A stretch of DNA of 64,000 nucleotides from Acidobacteriota bacterium. Lineage in GTDB: Bacteria > Acidobacteriota > Vicinamibacteria > Vicinamibacterales > JAKQTR01. The stretch covers positions 1 through 64,000 of the forward strand of contig JAKQTR010000040.1 in assembly GCA_029562975.1 (NCBI GenBank). Reading direction: 5' to 3'. Under the pieces are notes generated by a model that was not told the DNA's origin, made no database searches, and worked only from the letters and a program-made list of their open reading frames with translations. Shown one piece after another: positions 1 through 9,979 of this stretch; the first letter of the stretch is position 1; each line of letters opens with the position of its first letter. The position numbers and the translations under genes are program-made.

Positions 1-78
1 GCCGAGAAGGTGGTGCGCAAGTCGCCGTGCCCGGTGCTGACGGTGCGAGACGCGCAGCACGAGTTCGTGATGCCATAA
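1..78 (+). CDS. Universal stress protein, C-terminal end (partial)
   Basis: The first 25 codons of the window, in frame 1, end at TAA 76-78. They encode a tail with the pattern VVRKSPCPVLTVR. This matches the last beta strand of UspA-family proteins, where a V-x-(R/K)-x-(A/S)-P-C-P-V-L-x-V signature closes the nucleotide-binding fold. The rest of the gene lies before the window, so ATP-binding residues and length cannot be judged. The family comprises small cytoplasmic stress proteins. The assignment rests on this short signature only. Confidence 0.7.
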   Translation, partial: AEKVVRKSPCPVLTVRDAQHEFVMP

Positions 79-81
79 ATG

Positions 82-116
82 CAGAATCCAGAATTCAGAA
101 TTCAGAATTCAGAATA
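82..116 (+). repeat. Heptanucleotide tandem array (CAGAATY x5)
   Basis: Five consecutive 7-bp units: CAGAATC, three CAGAATT and CAGAATA. The array starts four bases after the preceding stop codon and is the most regular example of the window-wide heptamer family. It is purine-rich on the plus strand, and no opposing arm is visible. Confidence 0.85.
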
Positions 117-176
117 CGGAAGACATCACGCCGCACGACGCCAAGCGGCGACAGGCGACAGCACCCCGGGAAAGCG

Positions 177-311
177 ATGAGCCCGATTTCGAACAGCCCC
201 AGCGAACCGCCGCCCGCGCGTGACAGGCGAGCGCTGTACGCGGGCGCGATCGCGCTCGAGGTGCTCGTGCTCCTCGCCATCTGGCTCATCCAGCGCCACT
301 TCAGCGCATGA
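177..311 (+). CDS. Small single-pass membrane protein
   Basis: A 44-residue protein. Residues 1-18 are hydrophilic and proline/arginine-rich, residues 21-39 form one hydrophobic helix (ALYAGAIALEVLVLLAIWLI), and the tail is a short QRHFSA. The ATG at 177 was chosen because the upstream in-frame extension reads through the CAGAATT array and has no protein character. The layout (charged N-tail, one helix, almost no C-tail) is typical of tiny inner-membrane proteins. No family is recognised and no function can be assigned. It sits between a universal stress protein and the polysaccharide locus. Confidence 0.5.
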   Translation: MSPISNSPSEPPPARDRRALYAGAIALEVLVLLAIWLIQRHFSA

Positions 312-372
312 TGCAAGGGACCTTCATCTCGCAGGAACACGCCCGCCTCGTGCGCGGGTCCTGTCCGGGACG

Positions 373-426
373 TTTCCATGTGTCCTCGGCGGAACTGACG
401 GTGACTAGCCTGCGGGCACATGGAAA
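373..426. repeat. Imperfect inverted repeat, 13-bp arms
   Basis: Arms 373-385 and 414-426 pair over 13 positions, with one T-G wobble and a perfect 10-bp core (TTTCCATGTG against CACATGGAAA). The loop is 28 bases and no T-run follows on the plus strand. It lies in the 206-bp stretch between the small membrane gene and a decayed AAA+ fragment, where no gene is visible. It may be a terminator-like hairpin or the remnant of a small mobile element. Confidence 0.4.
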
Positions 427-573
427 GCGCCCCGGCCACCCGCGTGCGGCGGGAGGGATGAGGCACGCAGAGCGGCATCACCGCCTGTATCGATATCGTC
501 ACACCCTGTCTCGTGCTTGACACGACTCCGTCCAGAAGCAGAGTGCGGGCCACGTCGGTTCCAAGGCCCACCG

Positions 574-840
574 GGCGCGCTGCTCCACCAGGCGCTCGGC
601 GGCACGATCTTCTTCCGGCACCTGGAGGACCTTCCCGCGCGGGTGCAGGCCCGTCTCGCATCCCTCCTGCGCGAGCGCGAGTTCGTGGAGAACCCGCGAG
701 GCGAGGCGCGGCTGTTCCCGCTCAGGCCCATTGCCGCCGTCGAGCCCGACTTCCAGGCCCGCCTGGACGACAGGCGGGTGCGGCTCGATCTGCAGCGGCG
801 TTTCGCGGAGTTCAGCATCGCGGTGCTGCCGTCCCGCCGG
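574..840 (+). pseudogene. Remnant of sigma-54 activator AAA+ domain
   Basis: This frame encodes about 88 residues resembling the middle of a sigma-54 interaction domain: ALLHQALGGTIFF, then LPARVQARLASLLRERE, then PLRPIAAVEPDF and VRLDLQRRFAEFSIAVLP. In intact NtrC-type proteins these follow the GAFTGA loop and cover Walker B, the sensor region and the RxDLxxRL segment. Here Walker A, GAFTGA and the acidic DE of Walker B are missing (FFRHLEDL stands in its place), and no helix-turn-helix follows. The frame runs on without a stop into the beta-barrel gene, probably by chance. Read as a truncated, decayed regulator; an unusual fusion is much less likely. Confidence 0.55.
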
Positions 841-888
841 CACGCCCGCGCCCGTCGCAGGCGGGCCTCGCGGAACCATCCGGCGGGT

Positions 889-894
889 TACACT
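889..894 (+). promoter_or_regulatory. -10 element for a leaderless start
   Basis: TACACT lies exactly 6 bases before the GTG at 901. Transcription would then begin at or next to the start codon. The same geometry recurs at several other genes in this window. Confidence 0.5.
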
Positions 895-900
895 GTCCTC

Positions 901-2124
901 GTGCGCGTGCGTCTCCGGGCCTCCCTCCTGCTGTCCGTTCTCCTCCTCGCGGCGCTTCCCGAAGCGGCCCTGACCCAGTCACCGCTCTACGACGGCTGGG
1001 CGGACGCCAGGTGGCGGTTCGGCCCGCTGGCCGTGACGCCGAGGGTCGAGCTGCGGAATCTGGGCTGGGACTCGAACGTGTTCAACGAGGAGGCGGATCC
1101 CAAGCGGGACTTCACGGCGACGCTGGCGGCCCCGATCGACTGGTGGCTGCGGTTCGGGCGCGGGCGGATCCACGGCGTAAACACGCTCGAGAGCGTCTAC
1201 TTCGGCAAGTACGTCAGCCAGCGGGGGTTCAATCAGCGGCACGATCTCACGCTCTTCTTCCCGCTCAATCGCGTCCAGCCCTACGCCGGGGGCACGTACC
1301 TGAGCACGCACGACCGGCCCGACTTCGAAATCAACGCGCGCATCCGCCACCGCGAAGCGGCGGTCACCGGCGGGGCGGTCGTCCGCCTCGCGAGCCGGCT
1401 GGTCGTGGATCTCGGGGCGCGCCAGACGACCTACCGGTACGACGAAGACGACGATTTCGGCGCCGTCTACTCCTCGCTGTTCGATCGCCGCCGCGCGAGC
1501 TACGGCGCGCAGTTCCGCTACCGCCTGACGCCCCTGACCACCCTGACGCTCCTCGCCGACAGCGTGCACGAGCGCTACAGGCAGACCCGCGAACGGAACC
1601 ACGACGGCTTCCGCCTGCTGCCCGGCGTCGAGCTCGGCCGGCACGCGCTCGTGACGGGCCGCGCTCAGGTCGGGTACCGCAGGCTGAACTCGACGAGCGC
1701 GGAGATGCCGGACTTCTCGGGCCTGGTGGCCGACGCCGAGCTGTCGTACGTGTTCGGCGGGAGTCTGCGGGCCGCGCTCGGGTTCTCGCGGGACATCCTC
1801 TTCTCGTACTGGGTCGATCAGCCCTTCTACATCCAGTCCGGCTTCAACGCCAGCCTCACCCGGCAGGTGTCGGGCCCGTGGGACGTCCAGGCGAGGCTCG
1901 CACGGTACAGCCTCGACTACCAGCAGGCCGCACGGGCCGGACTCGGGACCGCCGCCCCGCGGGTGGACCGTTACAATAGCTGGGGCGGCGGCATCGGGTA
2001 CCGTGTCGGCCGCGACATTCGCGTGGGGTTCAACCTCGACTCCGTCCGCCGCGACTCGGTCGTCGAGAACCTCGACTACCGCGGGGTCCGCGGTGGCATG
2101 GCGGTTACCTATGTGCTCAGGTAG
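901..2124 (+). CDS. Outer-membrane beta-barrel protein of EPS locus
   Basis: A 407-residue protein. A signal peptide spans about residues 1-27 (hydrophobic LLLSVLLLAALPEAALT), followed by alternating hydrophobic/polar strands rich in Tyr, Arg and Asp (WRFGPLAVTPRVEL, VQPYAGGTYLSTHDR, GGGIGYRVGRDIRVGFN) and a terminal strand [10 protein letters not shown]. This resembles the BBP2-type outer-membrane barrels often encoded beside polysaccharide export genes. GTG 901 was chosen because it precedes the signal peptide and lies 6 bases after TACACT; the upstream in-frame sequence is a foreign AAA+ remnant. The next gene, a Wza-like exporter, overlaps its end. It probably helps polysaccharide cross the outer membrane, which is inference from context. 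Confidence 0.75.
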   Translation: MRVRLRASLLLSVLLLAALPEAALTQSPLYDGWADARWRFGPLAVTPRVELRNLGWDSNVFNEEADPKRDFTATLAAPIDWWLRFGRGRIHGVNTLESVYFGKYVSQRGFNQRHDLTLFFPLNRVQPYAGGTYLSTHDRPDFEINARIRHREAAVTGGAVVRLASRLVVDLGARQTTYRYDEDDDFGAVYSSLFDRRRASYGAQFRYRLTPLTTLTLLADSVHERYRQTRERNHDGFRLLPGVELGRHALVTGRAQVGYRRLNSTSAEMPDFSGLVADAELSYVFGGSLRAALGFSRDILFSYWVDQPFYIQSGFNASLTRQVSGPWDVQARLARYSLDYQQAARAGLGTAAPRVDRYNSWGGGIGYRVGRDIRVGFNLDSVRRDSVVENLDYRGVRGGMAVTYVLR

Positions 2125-2986
2125 CGTGCGACGCGTGGTCTGTCTGGCGGCCGCCGCGGTGCTGGCCTTCGCGGTCGCGTCGGCGGCGCAAGCGCCCCAG
2201 ACGCTGCAGGCGGGAGGCGGTGGGCAGGGCGAGTACATCATCGGCCCGCTCGACGTCCTCTCGATCACCGTGTGGGAATCCCCCGACCTCTCCGGCAAGT
2301 TCAGCGTAGAAGCCGATGGGAGCTTCACCTTTCCGCTCATTGGCCGGGTCAAGGCCGGAGGGCTGACGCTGCGGCAGTTCGAGGGGGAGCTCAAGGCGAA
2401 GCTCGCCGACGGCTACTTCAAGAACCCGCAGGTGAGCGTCGCCGTCGAGACCTACCGCAGCCAGCGGATCTTCATCGTCGGCGAAGTGCGCAATCCCGGG
2501 ACCTACCCGCTGACGGGGGACATGACGCTCATCGAGGCGATCGCGCGGGCCGGCTCGACCACGCCCAACGCCAGCCTCGAGGCGATCGTGGTCCGCGCGG
2601 CCGCGGGCCGGGCCGCCGAGGGGCCGACGCTGCCGGGCCAGCAGCACGCCGCGGCGGAAACGCGGCGCGTGAACCTGCGCGACCTGCAGAGCGGCGCGCT
2701 GTCGGAGAACCTCGCGCTCCGCGACGGCGATACGATCTTCGTGCCCCGGGCCGAATCGATCTACGTCTTCGGCCAGGTCAAGAACCCTGGCGCCTACGCG
2801 CTCCAGACCCCGGACACGACGGTGCTGCAGGCGCTGTCGCTCGCCGGCGGCGTCACGGATCGCGGCGCGACGAACCGCATCAGGATCGTGCGCGTCGTCA
2901 AGGGGGCCAAGCAGGAGCTGAAGGTCAAGCTCGGCGACCGCGTGCAGCCGGGCGACACGATCATCGTGCCGGAACGGTTCTTCTGA
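2111..2986 (+). CDS. Wza-like polysaccharide export protein (SLBB domains)
   Basis: A 291-residue protein. A signal sequence ([23 protein letters not shown]) is followed by the polysaccharide export domain with the hallmark [39 protein letters not shown] (about residues 42-81). Two SLBB repeats follow, one opening [18 protein letters not shown] and one [16 protein letters not shown], the latter reaching close to the C-terminus. Family members form the periplasmic and outer-membrane channel for capsular or exopolysaccharide. No clear lipobox is seen. The ATG at 2111 overlaps the barrel gene by 14 bases; GTG 2126, just after that stop, is an equally good start. Translational coupling to the barrel gene is likely. 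Confidence 0.88.
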   Translation: MCSGSVRRVVCLAAAAVLAFAVASAAQAPQTLQAGGGGQGEYIIGPLDVLSITVWESPDLSGKFSVEADGSFTFPLIGRVKAGGLTLRQFEGELKAKLADGYFKNPQVSVAVETYRSQRIFIVGEVRNPGTYPLTGDMTLIEAIARAGSTTPNASLEAIVVRAAAGRAAEGPTLPGQQHAAAETRRVNLRDLQSGALSENLALRDGDTIFVPRAESIYVFGQVKNPGAYALQTPDTTVLQALSLAGGVTDRGATNRIRIVRVVKGAKQELKVKLGDRVQPGDTIIVPERFF

Positions 2987-3033
2987 TTCGCGGCGCGACC
3001 GGCTTCGCGGGCGCGCCCACTGGAAGCAGGCCC

Positions 3034-4041
3034 ATGACGATTCTCGTGACGGGCGCGGCGGGGTTCATCGGCTTCCACGTCGCCAGCCGGCTGCTCGACC
3101 GCGGCGACGCCGTGATCGGCCTCGACAACCTGAACGCGTACTACGACGTGACGCTCAAGGAGGCGCGCCTCGCGCGGCTCCGGGAGCGGCCGGCGTTCCG
3201 GTTCGTGAAACTCGATCTCGCCGACCGCGAGGGCATGGCCGGCCTGTTCGCCGCGGAGCGCCCGCCCCGCGTGGTGCACCTGGCGGCGCAGGCCGGCGTC
3301 CGCTACTCCCTTGAGAACCCCCACGCCTACATCGACAGCAACATCGTCGGCTTCACGAACGTCCTCGAGGGGTGCCGCCGGCACGGCGTCGAACACCTGG
3401 TCTACGCGAGTTCGTCGAGCGTGTACGGCGGCAACGCGCGCCTCCCGTTCTCCGAGCACGACAACGTCGACCACCCGGTCAGCCTGTACGCGGCCACGAA
3501 GAAGGCGAACGAACTGATGGCCCACACCTACAGCCACCTGTTCGGCCTTCCGACGACGGGGCTGCGCTTCTTTACGGTGTACGGGCCCTGGGGCCGCCCC
3601 GACATGGCGCTGTTCCTCTTCACGAAGGCCATCCTCGCGGGCCGCCCGATCGACGTCTTCAACCACGGCCGCATGGTCCGCGACTTCACCTACATCGACG
3701 ACGTCGTCGAGGGAGTCGTGCGGGTGCTGGACCGCGCAGCCGACGCCGACCCGGCGTTCGACGCCGCCAGGCCGGACCCCGGCACGAGCCACGCGCCGTA
3801 CCGGGTGTTCAACATCGGGAACAGCCAGCCCACGCCGCTCGAGGACTACATCGAGGCGCTCGAGGAGGCCCTCGGGCGGAAAGCGCAGCGGGCCTACCTG
3901 CCGATGCAGCCCGGCGACGTGCCGGCGACGTCGGCCGACACGCGGGAGCTGGACGCGTGGGTGGGATTCAAGCCGGGCACACCCGTCAGGGACGGCGTGC
4001 GGCGCTTCGTCGAGTGGTACCGCGAGTACTACCGGGTCTAG
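3034..4041 (+). CDS. NAD-dependent epimerase, UDP-glucuronate 4-epimerase-like
   Basis: A 335-residue extended SDR. The Rossmann glycine motif TGAAGFIG lies at residues 6-13, the DNLN..YD acceptor segment near 30-38, and the active-site SLYAATKK (Tyr and Lys of YxxxK) around 149-156. The text [37 protein letters not shown] and DFTYIDDVV is characteristic of UDP-glucuronate 4-epimerases, which supply UDP-galacturonate for surface polysaccharides. Substrate choice among UDP-GlcA, UDP-Glc and UDP-GalNAc cannot be proved from sequence. It lies 47 bases after the Wza-like gene and 23 bases before the ligase, in one apparent transcription unit. Confidence 0.88.
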   Translation: MTILVTGAAGFIGFHVASRLLDRGDAVIGLDNLNAYYDVTLKEARLARLRERPAFRFVKLDLADREGMAGLFAAERPPRVVHLAAQAGVRYSLENPHAYIDSNIVGFTNVLEGCRRHGVEHLVYASSSSVYGGNARLPFSEHDNVDHPVSLYAATKKANELMAHTYSHLFGLPTTGLRFFTVYGPWGRPDMALFLFTKAILAGRPIDVFNHGRMVRDFTYIDDVVEGVVRVLDRAADADPAFDAARPDPGTSHAPYRVFNIGNSQPTPLEDYIEALEEALGRKAQRAYLPMQPGDVPATSADTRELDAWVGFKPGTPVRDGVRRFVEWYREYYRV

Positions 4042-4064
4042 GCGCCGGCAGACCCGACGGATCG

Positions 4065-5555
4065 ATGATGCCCTGGTTCGTGCTGCTCCTCGTGGCGTGG
4101 GGCGCGCTGGCGTTCGGGGCCGTCTATCCCTGGGCGAGGTGGACTCTCCTAGCGCTGTGCGTCATCGCCGGAGCGTGGGGGTTCCTGCGGCCCGCGCCTC
4201 CCGAGCGGCGGCGCATCCACGGCGCCGTTCTCGCCGCCCTTGGCGCCGTCGCTCTTGCCGTCTTGTTGCAGCTCGTGCCGCTGGACCGGGGGACGCTGCG
4301 GCGCTGGAGCCCCGCCACCGACGAGTTCCTGATGCAGTACGACCTGCGGTACGCGGCGGCGGTGAGGTTCGCCGGCCGGTTCCGCGCGGCGGCGCCAGGA
4401 GACGGGACTGGCACGACGGCCGATGCCGGCAGCGGCGCGGCCGCCGCGCCCGCGCCGGAGGCCGCGCGCGCGTCGCACGCGCTCTCCATCGATCCGCCGA
4501 AGACGCGCGTCGGGCTCGCGATGCTCGTCGGCTTCGCGTTCATGCTGCTGGGGCTGGCCCGCGGCCTCGGCGGAGGCGATCTGCGCGTGATCGCGCCGGG
4601 CCTGGCGGCCCTCGGCGTCCTCATGGCGATGATCGGCATCGTCCAGCGGGCGCTCTGGGCCGGGAAGGTGTACGGCTTCTGGGAGCCGATCAACAAGAAC
4701 GTGACGGCCTTCGGGCCCTTCATCAACCGGAACCACTTCGCGGGCTGGATGCTGCTGGCGATCCCCGTGGCCGCGGCCTGCGTCGCGTCGGCGGCGGCCA
4801 GGGGCATGGCCGGCGTGAGTCCGGGGTGGCGGAACCGCGTGCTCTGGTTCTCCACGCCGGCGGCCAGCCGGGCCGTCCTCGTCGGCTTCGCGCTCCTCGC
4901 GATGGGACTGGCGCTCGCCCTCACGCTGTCCCGCTCGGGCATCGCCGGCTTTCTCGTCGCGATGGTGCTCTCAGCCCTGCACGTGCTGCGCCGCCAGCGT
5001 GCGTCGGCGAAGGGCCGGGTCCTGTCGACGTGCCTGGTCCTGGTGTTCGCGGCCGCCATCGCGTGGGTGGGCATCGATGCCGTGGCCGATCGGTTCGCCG
5101 CGCTGGACTGGCAGCTGGCCGGCCGCGCCGGCGCCTGGGAGGACGCCTGGCGCATCCACCGGGCGTTCCCCTGGTTCGGCATCGGCCTCAACACGTACGG
5201 GTCGGCGACGGTGCTCCTGCAGCAGTTCGAGCGCGCCACCCACCACTTCATCGAGGCGCACAACGACTACCTGCAGCTGCTGGTGGAAGGCGGCTGGCTG
5301 GTGGCCGTTCCCGCGCTGGCGCTCGTGCTGGTGTTCGCCCGCGAGGTGCGGAAGCGGTTCCGCGAGGGGCGCGACGACCGGACGGGCTACTGGATCCGCC
5401 TCGGCGCGGTGACCGGGATCGTAGCGATCGCGCTCCAGGAGATCGTGGAGTTCAGCCTGCAGATGCCGGGCAACGCGGCGCTGTTCACCGTGCTGTGCGC
5501 GATCGCGATGCGGCGGGCGACAGCGAAGCGCGGAGGCCAGCGGCCCGCGGCGTGA
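4065..5555 (+). CDS. O-antigen ligase/Wzy-family membrane protein
   Basis: A 496-residue polytopic inner-membrane protein with about ten hydrophobic helices. A hydrophilic loop of roughly 90 residues (near 80-150), rich in Ala/Gly/Pro, separates the first three helices from the rest. The Wzy_C signature is present: TLSRSGIAGFLVAMVL, then RAGAWEDAWRIHRAFPWFGIGLNTYGS and HNDYLQLLVEGGW near residue 398. The family transfers or polymerises undecaprenyl-linked glycans at the periplasmic face. It closes the exopolysaccharide run, and only 9 bases separate its stop from that of the convergent response regulator. Start: tandem ATG-ATG at 4065. Confidence 0.82.
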   Translation: MMPWFVLLLVAWGALAFGAVYPWARWTLLALCVIAGAWGFLRPAPPERRRIHGAVLAALGAVALAVLLQLVPLDRGTLRRWSPATDEFLMQYDLRYAAAVRFAGRFRAAAPGDGTGTTADAGSGAAAAPAPEAARASHALSIDPPKTRVGLAMLVGFAFMLLGLARGLGGGDLRVIAPGLAALGVLMAMIGIVQRALWAGKVYGFWEPINKNVTAFGPFINRNHFAGWMLLAIPVAAACVASAAARGMAGVSPGWRNRVLWFSTPAASRAVLVGFALLAMGLALALTLSRSGIAGFLVAMVLSALHVLRRQRASAKGRVLSTCLVLVFAAAIAWVGIDAVADRFAALDWQLAGRAGAWEDAWRIHRAFPWFGIGLNTYGSATVLLQQFERATHHFIEAHNDYLQLLVEGGWLVAVPALALVLVFAREVRKRFREGRDDRTGYWIRLGAVTGIVAIALQEIVEFSLQMPGNAALFTVLCAIAMRRATAKRGGQRPAA

Positions 5556-5564
5556 CCTCCGCGG

Positions 5565-6986
<1,422 letters not shown>

Positions 6987-7070
6987 GTCGGGACTGCCGG
7001 TTCGGGCCCAGAGCGGCCACACGCCGCCCAGAGAACGTCAGAAGTTTGACGCATGCCGCCTCATCGGTCA

Positions 7071-7188
7071 ATGGGGTCAGATCTAAAATTCCGGCACCGC
7101 TCACACGCACGGTGCCGGAATCTTAGATCTGACCCGAAATCCGACCCCATCCGGTGAAGCGGTGCCGGAATTTTAGATCTGACCCCAT
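7071..7188. repeat. REP-like cluster: three copies of a 29-bp palindromic unit
   Basis: Copy 1 (7071-7099) starts ATGGGGTCAGATCTAAAATT and ends CCGGCACCG. Copy 3 (7160-7188) is its perfect 29-bp reverse complement. Copy 2 (7110-7135) is a 26-bp reverse complement with one mismatch. Copies 1 and 2 form a hairpin with a 10-bp spacer. The units are far more AT-rich than the surroundings. The arrangement matches REP/BIME elements mobilised by REP-associated tyrosine transposases; no transposase gene is in the window. It fills the divergent gap between the NtrC-type regulator and the lipoprotein gene. Confidence 0.85.
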
Positions 7189-7201
7189 ATACTGGGTGCC
7201 T

Positions 7202-7798
7202 GTGACCAGGACGCTTCTCAGCCTCGTCGCAACGCTGGCTCTCGCCGCGACCGCAGGCGCCGCCTGCAGCTCGTCCTCCACGGACTCGGCCGGGGCGCCC
7301 GCGGCCACGCCGGCCTACTCGAAGACGACCGGGAAGCTCGAGCTCATCACCTACGACACGAACCGCGACGGGAAGGCCGATGCCTGGGCGCACATGGACG
7401 GCACGCGCCTCGTGCGCATGGAGCTCGACCGCGACTTCGACGGCGTGATCGACCGCTGGGAGCACTACGACGCCGACGGCGCGCTCGAGAAAGTAGGCTT
7501 CTCGCGAGCCGGCGACGGCATCCCCGATGCCTGGGCGTTCCAGGACTCCTCGGGCCGCCTCGCGCGCATCGACGTCTCGACGCGGCGCGACGGCACGGTC
7601 AACCGCCGCGAGTACTACGAGGGTGGCCTTCAGATCCGGGCAGAAGAGGATACGGACGAGGACGGCAAGCCGGACAAGTGGGAGACCTACCGAGACGGCA
7701 TTCTGTTCAGCGTGACCCTCGACACCGACCGCGACGGCCGTCCCGACAGGCGTCTGACCTACCTCCCGTCTGGTGTCACCTCGGAGAAGCTCAGATAA
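7202..7798 (+). CDS. Exported protein with DxDxDG repeats
   Basis: A 198-residue protein. The N-terminal signal sequence (TLLSLVATLALAATAGAAC) is followed by a Ser-rich stretch; the Cys may be lipidated, although the lipobox is weak. Acidic loops repeat: DTNRDGKADAW, DRDFDGVIDRW, DADG, DTDEDGKPDKW and DTDRDGRPDRR. These resemble the Ca-binding loops of dockerin, EF-hand or thrombospondin-3-like repeats, each followed by an aromatic beta segment. The GTG at 7202 was chosen because codons further upstream fall inside the REP copy ending at 7188. Calcium binding is inferred from the loops. It is likely periplasmic or outer-membrane; its role is unknown. Confidence 0.7.
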   Translation: MTRTLLSLVATLALAATAGAACSSSSTDSAGAPAATPAYSKTTGKLELITYDTNRDGKADAWAHMDGTRLVRMELDRDFDGVIDRWEHYDADGALEKVGFSRAGDGIPDAWAFQDSSGRLARIDVSTRRDGTVNRREYYEGGLQIRAEEDTDEDGKPDKWETYRDGILFSVTLDTDRDGRPDRRLTYLPSGVTSEKLR

Positions 7799-7818
7799 CG
7801 CGTCCGCCGGGTCCGATC

Positions 7819-7850
7819 TTCCCGGTTGCCTTCCCCCGTCGAACCGGGAA
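7819..7850 (+). terminator. Hairpin after the DxDxDG gene
   Basis: A perfect 9-bp stem, TTCCCGGTT (7819-7827) with AACCGGGAA (7842-7850), encloses a 14-base loop 20 bases after the stop at 7798. No T-run follows, so it is at best a terminator-like structure. Confidence 0.4.
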
Positions 7851-8065
7851 TGGCCGTCGGCTGCGGCACCCGTCACGCCAGCCGGGCTGTCGACGCGGAC
7901 GTCAGCCCGCTCACCGGCCGCGTGAACGGGCCGCAGTCGCTGCTCGCCAGTCGCACGGGCGGATCTGCTCCGGGCCGCCAGGCCGGATAGTCAATCTCGA
8001 AGCCTCCGAAAGAGGCAAACAAAACAGGAGCGGCCCGGGTTCGGGCGGGGAGAGCCGCCCGCCTC
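7851..8065. other. Convergent intergenic stretch with a small hairpin
   Basis: No gene is visible here. A 5-bp stem with loop CGAAA (GCCTC 8002-8006, GAGGC 8012-8016) is followed by an A-rich run. It is too short to name as a riboswitch or terminator. Unlike most other convergent gaps in this window, no clear heptamer array is seen. Confidence 0.35.
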
Positions 8066-9778
8066 CTAGGCCAGCAGTTCGCGCGCTATCCGCAGCAATT
8101 CGCTCAGCCTGAAGGGCTTGGCGAGCCAGGGGCAACCGCTATCCTTCAAGAACCGCTCGGCCTCGGCGCCGATGACATCCCCGGTCACGAACATCAGGCG
8201 GCCGGCCATCTCGGGATGGCGCTGGCGCAGCACGGCGAACAACTCGATGCCGTCCACGCGCGGCATCTTCAGGTCGCTGACGATGAGATCGTACTGGCCG
8301 TTCTCCAGCCGTGCCAGGGCCTCCTCGCCGTCGCCCGCCCGCTCCACGAGGTACCCCGCGTCGCTGAACGCCTCGACCATGGCCGAAGCCAGCGCGGTTT
8401 CATCCTCGACGACGAGGATCGCGCGCGCGTCGAGGCGCGTCGGGACCTGCGGCGTTTCCTCGCCTGAGGACGGCTCGCGCGCAGGCGGCGCCGGTGCGCC
8501 GCCGCCGGCGTCGGATGCCGGCCGCGATCGGCCGATCCCCCCGGAGCTCACCAGGCTGCTCACATCGTCGCCCGCCCGCGCCGTCGCGCTCCAGGCGGGG
8601 CGGAACGCGGCGGGCTGGGCCGCCTCGAGCCCCTCTGCCGGCGGCGCCAACGGTTTGCCGCCCGCGCAGGGCAGTTCGACGAAGAAGGACGCGCCGGCGC
8701 CCGGCTCGGACGCGAGCCACATCCGGCCGCCGTGCTCCTCGACGATCGCGTAGGCCACCGTCAGGCCGAGGCCGGTCCCCTTGCCCACCGCCTTCGTCGT
8801 GAAGAAGGGATCGAAAATCTTCGCCTGCGCCTCACCCGGCACGCCCGGCCCGTCGTCGTTCACCTCGAGCACGATGGACTCGCGCTCCGACTCCTGCCAC
8901 GTCCGCACGACGAGCGTGCCGCGCCCATTCGCCGCAAGCATGGCCTGCTCGGCGTTGATCACGAGGTTCAGGAGCACCTGCTGGACCTGGTGCGGGTCGG
9001 CGAAGACCTGGGGCAGGCCCGATGCGAGCGCATCGATCACGCTGATGTTCGTCACGCGCTGCTCGTAGGCGCGCATGGACAGCGTTTCCCGCACCAGCTG
9101 GTTCATGTCCACCATCGTGCGGGTGGTATGCCGCTTGCGGGCAAACGTCAGCAGGTTGCGCACGATGCGCGCCGCGCGCTCGGCTTCGTGAAGGATCGCT
9201 TCCACGCCGCGCCGGGCGGAGGCGTCCAGATCACGCTCCGCCAGCCGCTCGGACCACGTCAGGATCGTGCCGAGAGGGTTGTTCAACTCGTGCGCCACGC
9301 CCGAGATGGTCGTGCCGAGGGCCGCCATTTTCTCCGCTTGCAGCAGCTGCTGGTAGAGGCCGCGCGATTGGTCCTCGAGCTTCTTGCGATCGCTCACGTC
9401 GCGCACCAGCGCCTCGACGCGCAGCGTGCCGGCCGCCTCGTCCACCTCGGCGTGCGCAGTCACTTCGACCCAGATGGCGGCCTCGTCGGCGCGCCGGAGG
9501 CGCAGCAGGTAGTCCGTGACCGCGCCGTCCCGCGCGAGGCGATCGACGAAGGCGACGCGGGCGCCTTCGTCGGTGAACCGATCCGGGTCGAACGGCCGCA
9601 GGTCGGATTCCGGCGTGTCGGCCGGATAGCCCAGCATGATCCGGAAATACGGGTTGGCGGCGATGGTGACGCTGGCGTCCGGGCCCAGAAGCCCGATGTA
9701 GACCCCTTCGTGAACGGCTTCGAACAGCCGCGCAAGCGATGCGGCCCGTCCGAGACGGCCGGCGTCGGGAGTGGGCAC
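8066..9778 (-). CDS. PAS-containing hybrid sensor histidine kinase with C-terminal receiver
   Basis: A 570-residue soluble protein. A PAS domain spans about residues 15-130 ([27 protein letters not shown]). The dimerisation box carries H163 ([10 protein letters not shown]). The ATPase domain (about 255-370) has N-box NLVINAEQ near 271, DDGPGVP near 308 and GKGTGLGL near 332. A low-complexity Ala/Pro/Ser linker covers about 375-450, and a receiver (453-570) has phosphoacceptor D502 and the Lys of AKPF near 554. No membrane segment is seen, so it senses a cytoplasmic signal. GTG 9778 was chosen because TATAAT lies 6 bases upstream and the PAS domain begins soon after. The receiver may act as a phosphate sink or as a relay to the Hpt proteins further along. 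Confidence 0.9.
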   Translation of the reverse strand: MPTPDAGRLGRAASLARLFEAVHEGVYIGLLGPDASVTIAANPYFRIMLGYPADTPESDLRPFDPDRFTDEGARVAFVDRLARDGAVTDYLLRLRRADEAAIWVEVTAHAEVDEAAGTLRVEALVRDVSDRKKLEDQSRGLYQQLLQAEKMAALGTTISGVAHELNNPLGTILTWSERLAERDLDASARRGVEAILHEAERAARIVRNLLTFARKRHTTRTMVDMNQLVRETLSMRAYEQRVTNISVIDALASGLPQVFADPHQVQQVLLNLVINAEQAMLAANGRGTLVVRTWQESERESIVLEVNDDGPGVPGEAQAKIFDPFFTTKAVGKGTGLGLTVAYAIVEEHGGRMWLASEPGAGASFFVELPCAGGKPLAPPAEGLEAAQPAAFRPAWSATARAGDDVSSLVSSGGIGRSRPASDAGGGAPAPPAREPSSGEETPQVPTRLDARAILVVEDETALASAMVEAFSDAGYLVERAGDGEEALARLENGQYDLIVSDLKMPRVDGIELFAVLRQRHPEMAGRLMFVTGDVIGAEAERFLKDSGCPWLAKPFRLSELLRIARELLA

Positions 9779-9784
9779 GGGAGG

Positions 9785-9790
9785 ATTATA
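9785..9790 (-). promoter_or_regulatory. -10 TATAAT for leaderless kinase mRNA
   Basis: On the minus strand TATAAT is followed by CCTCCC and then the GTG start, a 6-base gap. A transcript would start at the start codon. The CCTCCC spacer is shared with the nucleotidase gene at 10705. Confidence 0.6.
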
Positions 9791-9844
9791 CAGGGGCGGC
9801 GGAGAAGGGATGGGCAGGCGGGACGAAGAGGAGACAGAAGAAGT

Positions 9845-9941
9845 CAGAAGCCAGAAGTCAGGAGTCAGAATCCCGAATTCAGAGCCCCGATCCCCAGCGC
9901 CCAGCCTCCTGTTCCCAGTCGCCCGCACCCAAGACCCATTC
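9845..9941. repeat. Two-armed heptanucleotide array
   Basis: Left arm 9845-9886 has six 7-bp units: CAGAAGC, CAGAAGT, CAGGAGT, CAGAATC, CCGAATT and CAGAGCC. Right arm 9893-9941 has seven units of opposite polarity: CCCAGCG, CCCAGCC, TCCTGTT, CCCAGTC, GCCCGCA, CCCAAGA and CCCATTC. It sits between two minus-strand genes. Confidence 0.8.
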
Positions 9942-9979
9942 CCGGCCGGCACGCATGGGGCCGGGCCCGGTCCGGCGCC

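Noticed and set aside
979-2394. Long minus-strand open frame opposite the barrel and Wza-like genes
   Set aside because: It is Arg/Ala/Glu/Val-rich without domains and mirrors real genes on the other strand, a common artefact in very GC-rich DNA. Many similar shadows across the window were left out.
2272-3033. Long N-terminal extension of the epimerase frame
   Set aside because: The extension is a frame-shifted shadow of the Wza-like gene. The Rossmann motif begins six residues after ATG 3034.
7991-8030. Possible c-di-GMP riboswitch (stem with CGAAA loop followed by GCAAAC)
   Set aside because: The order of the conserved blocks is wrong for the GEMM class and no second stem is present. The region lies between convergent genes, not in a leader.
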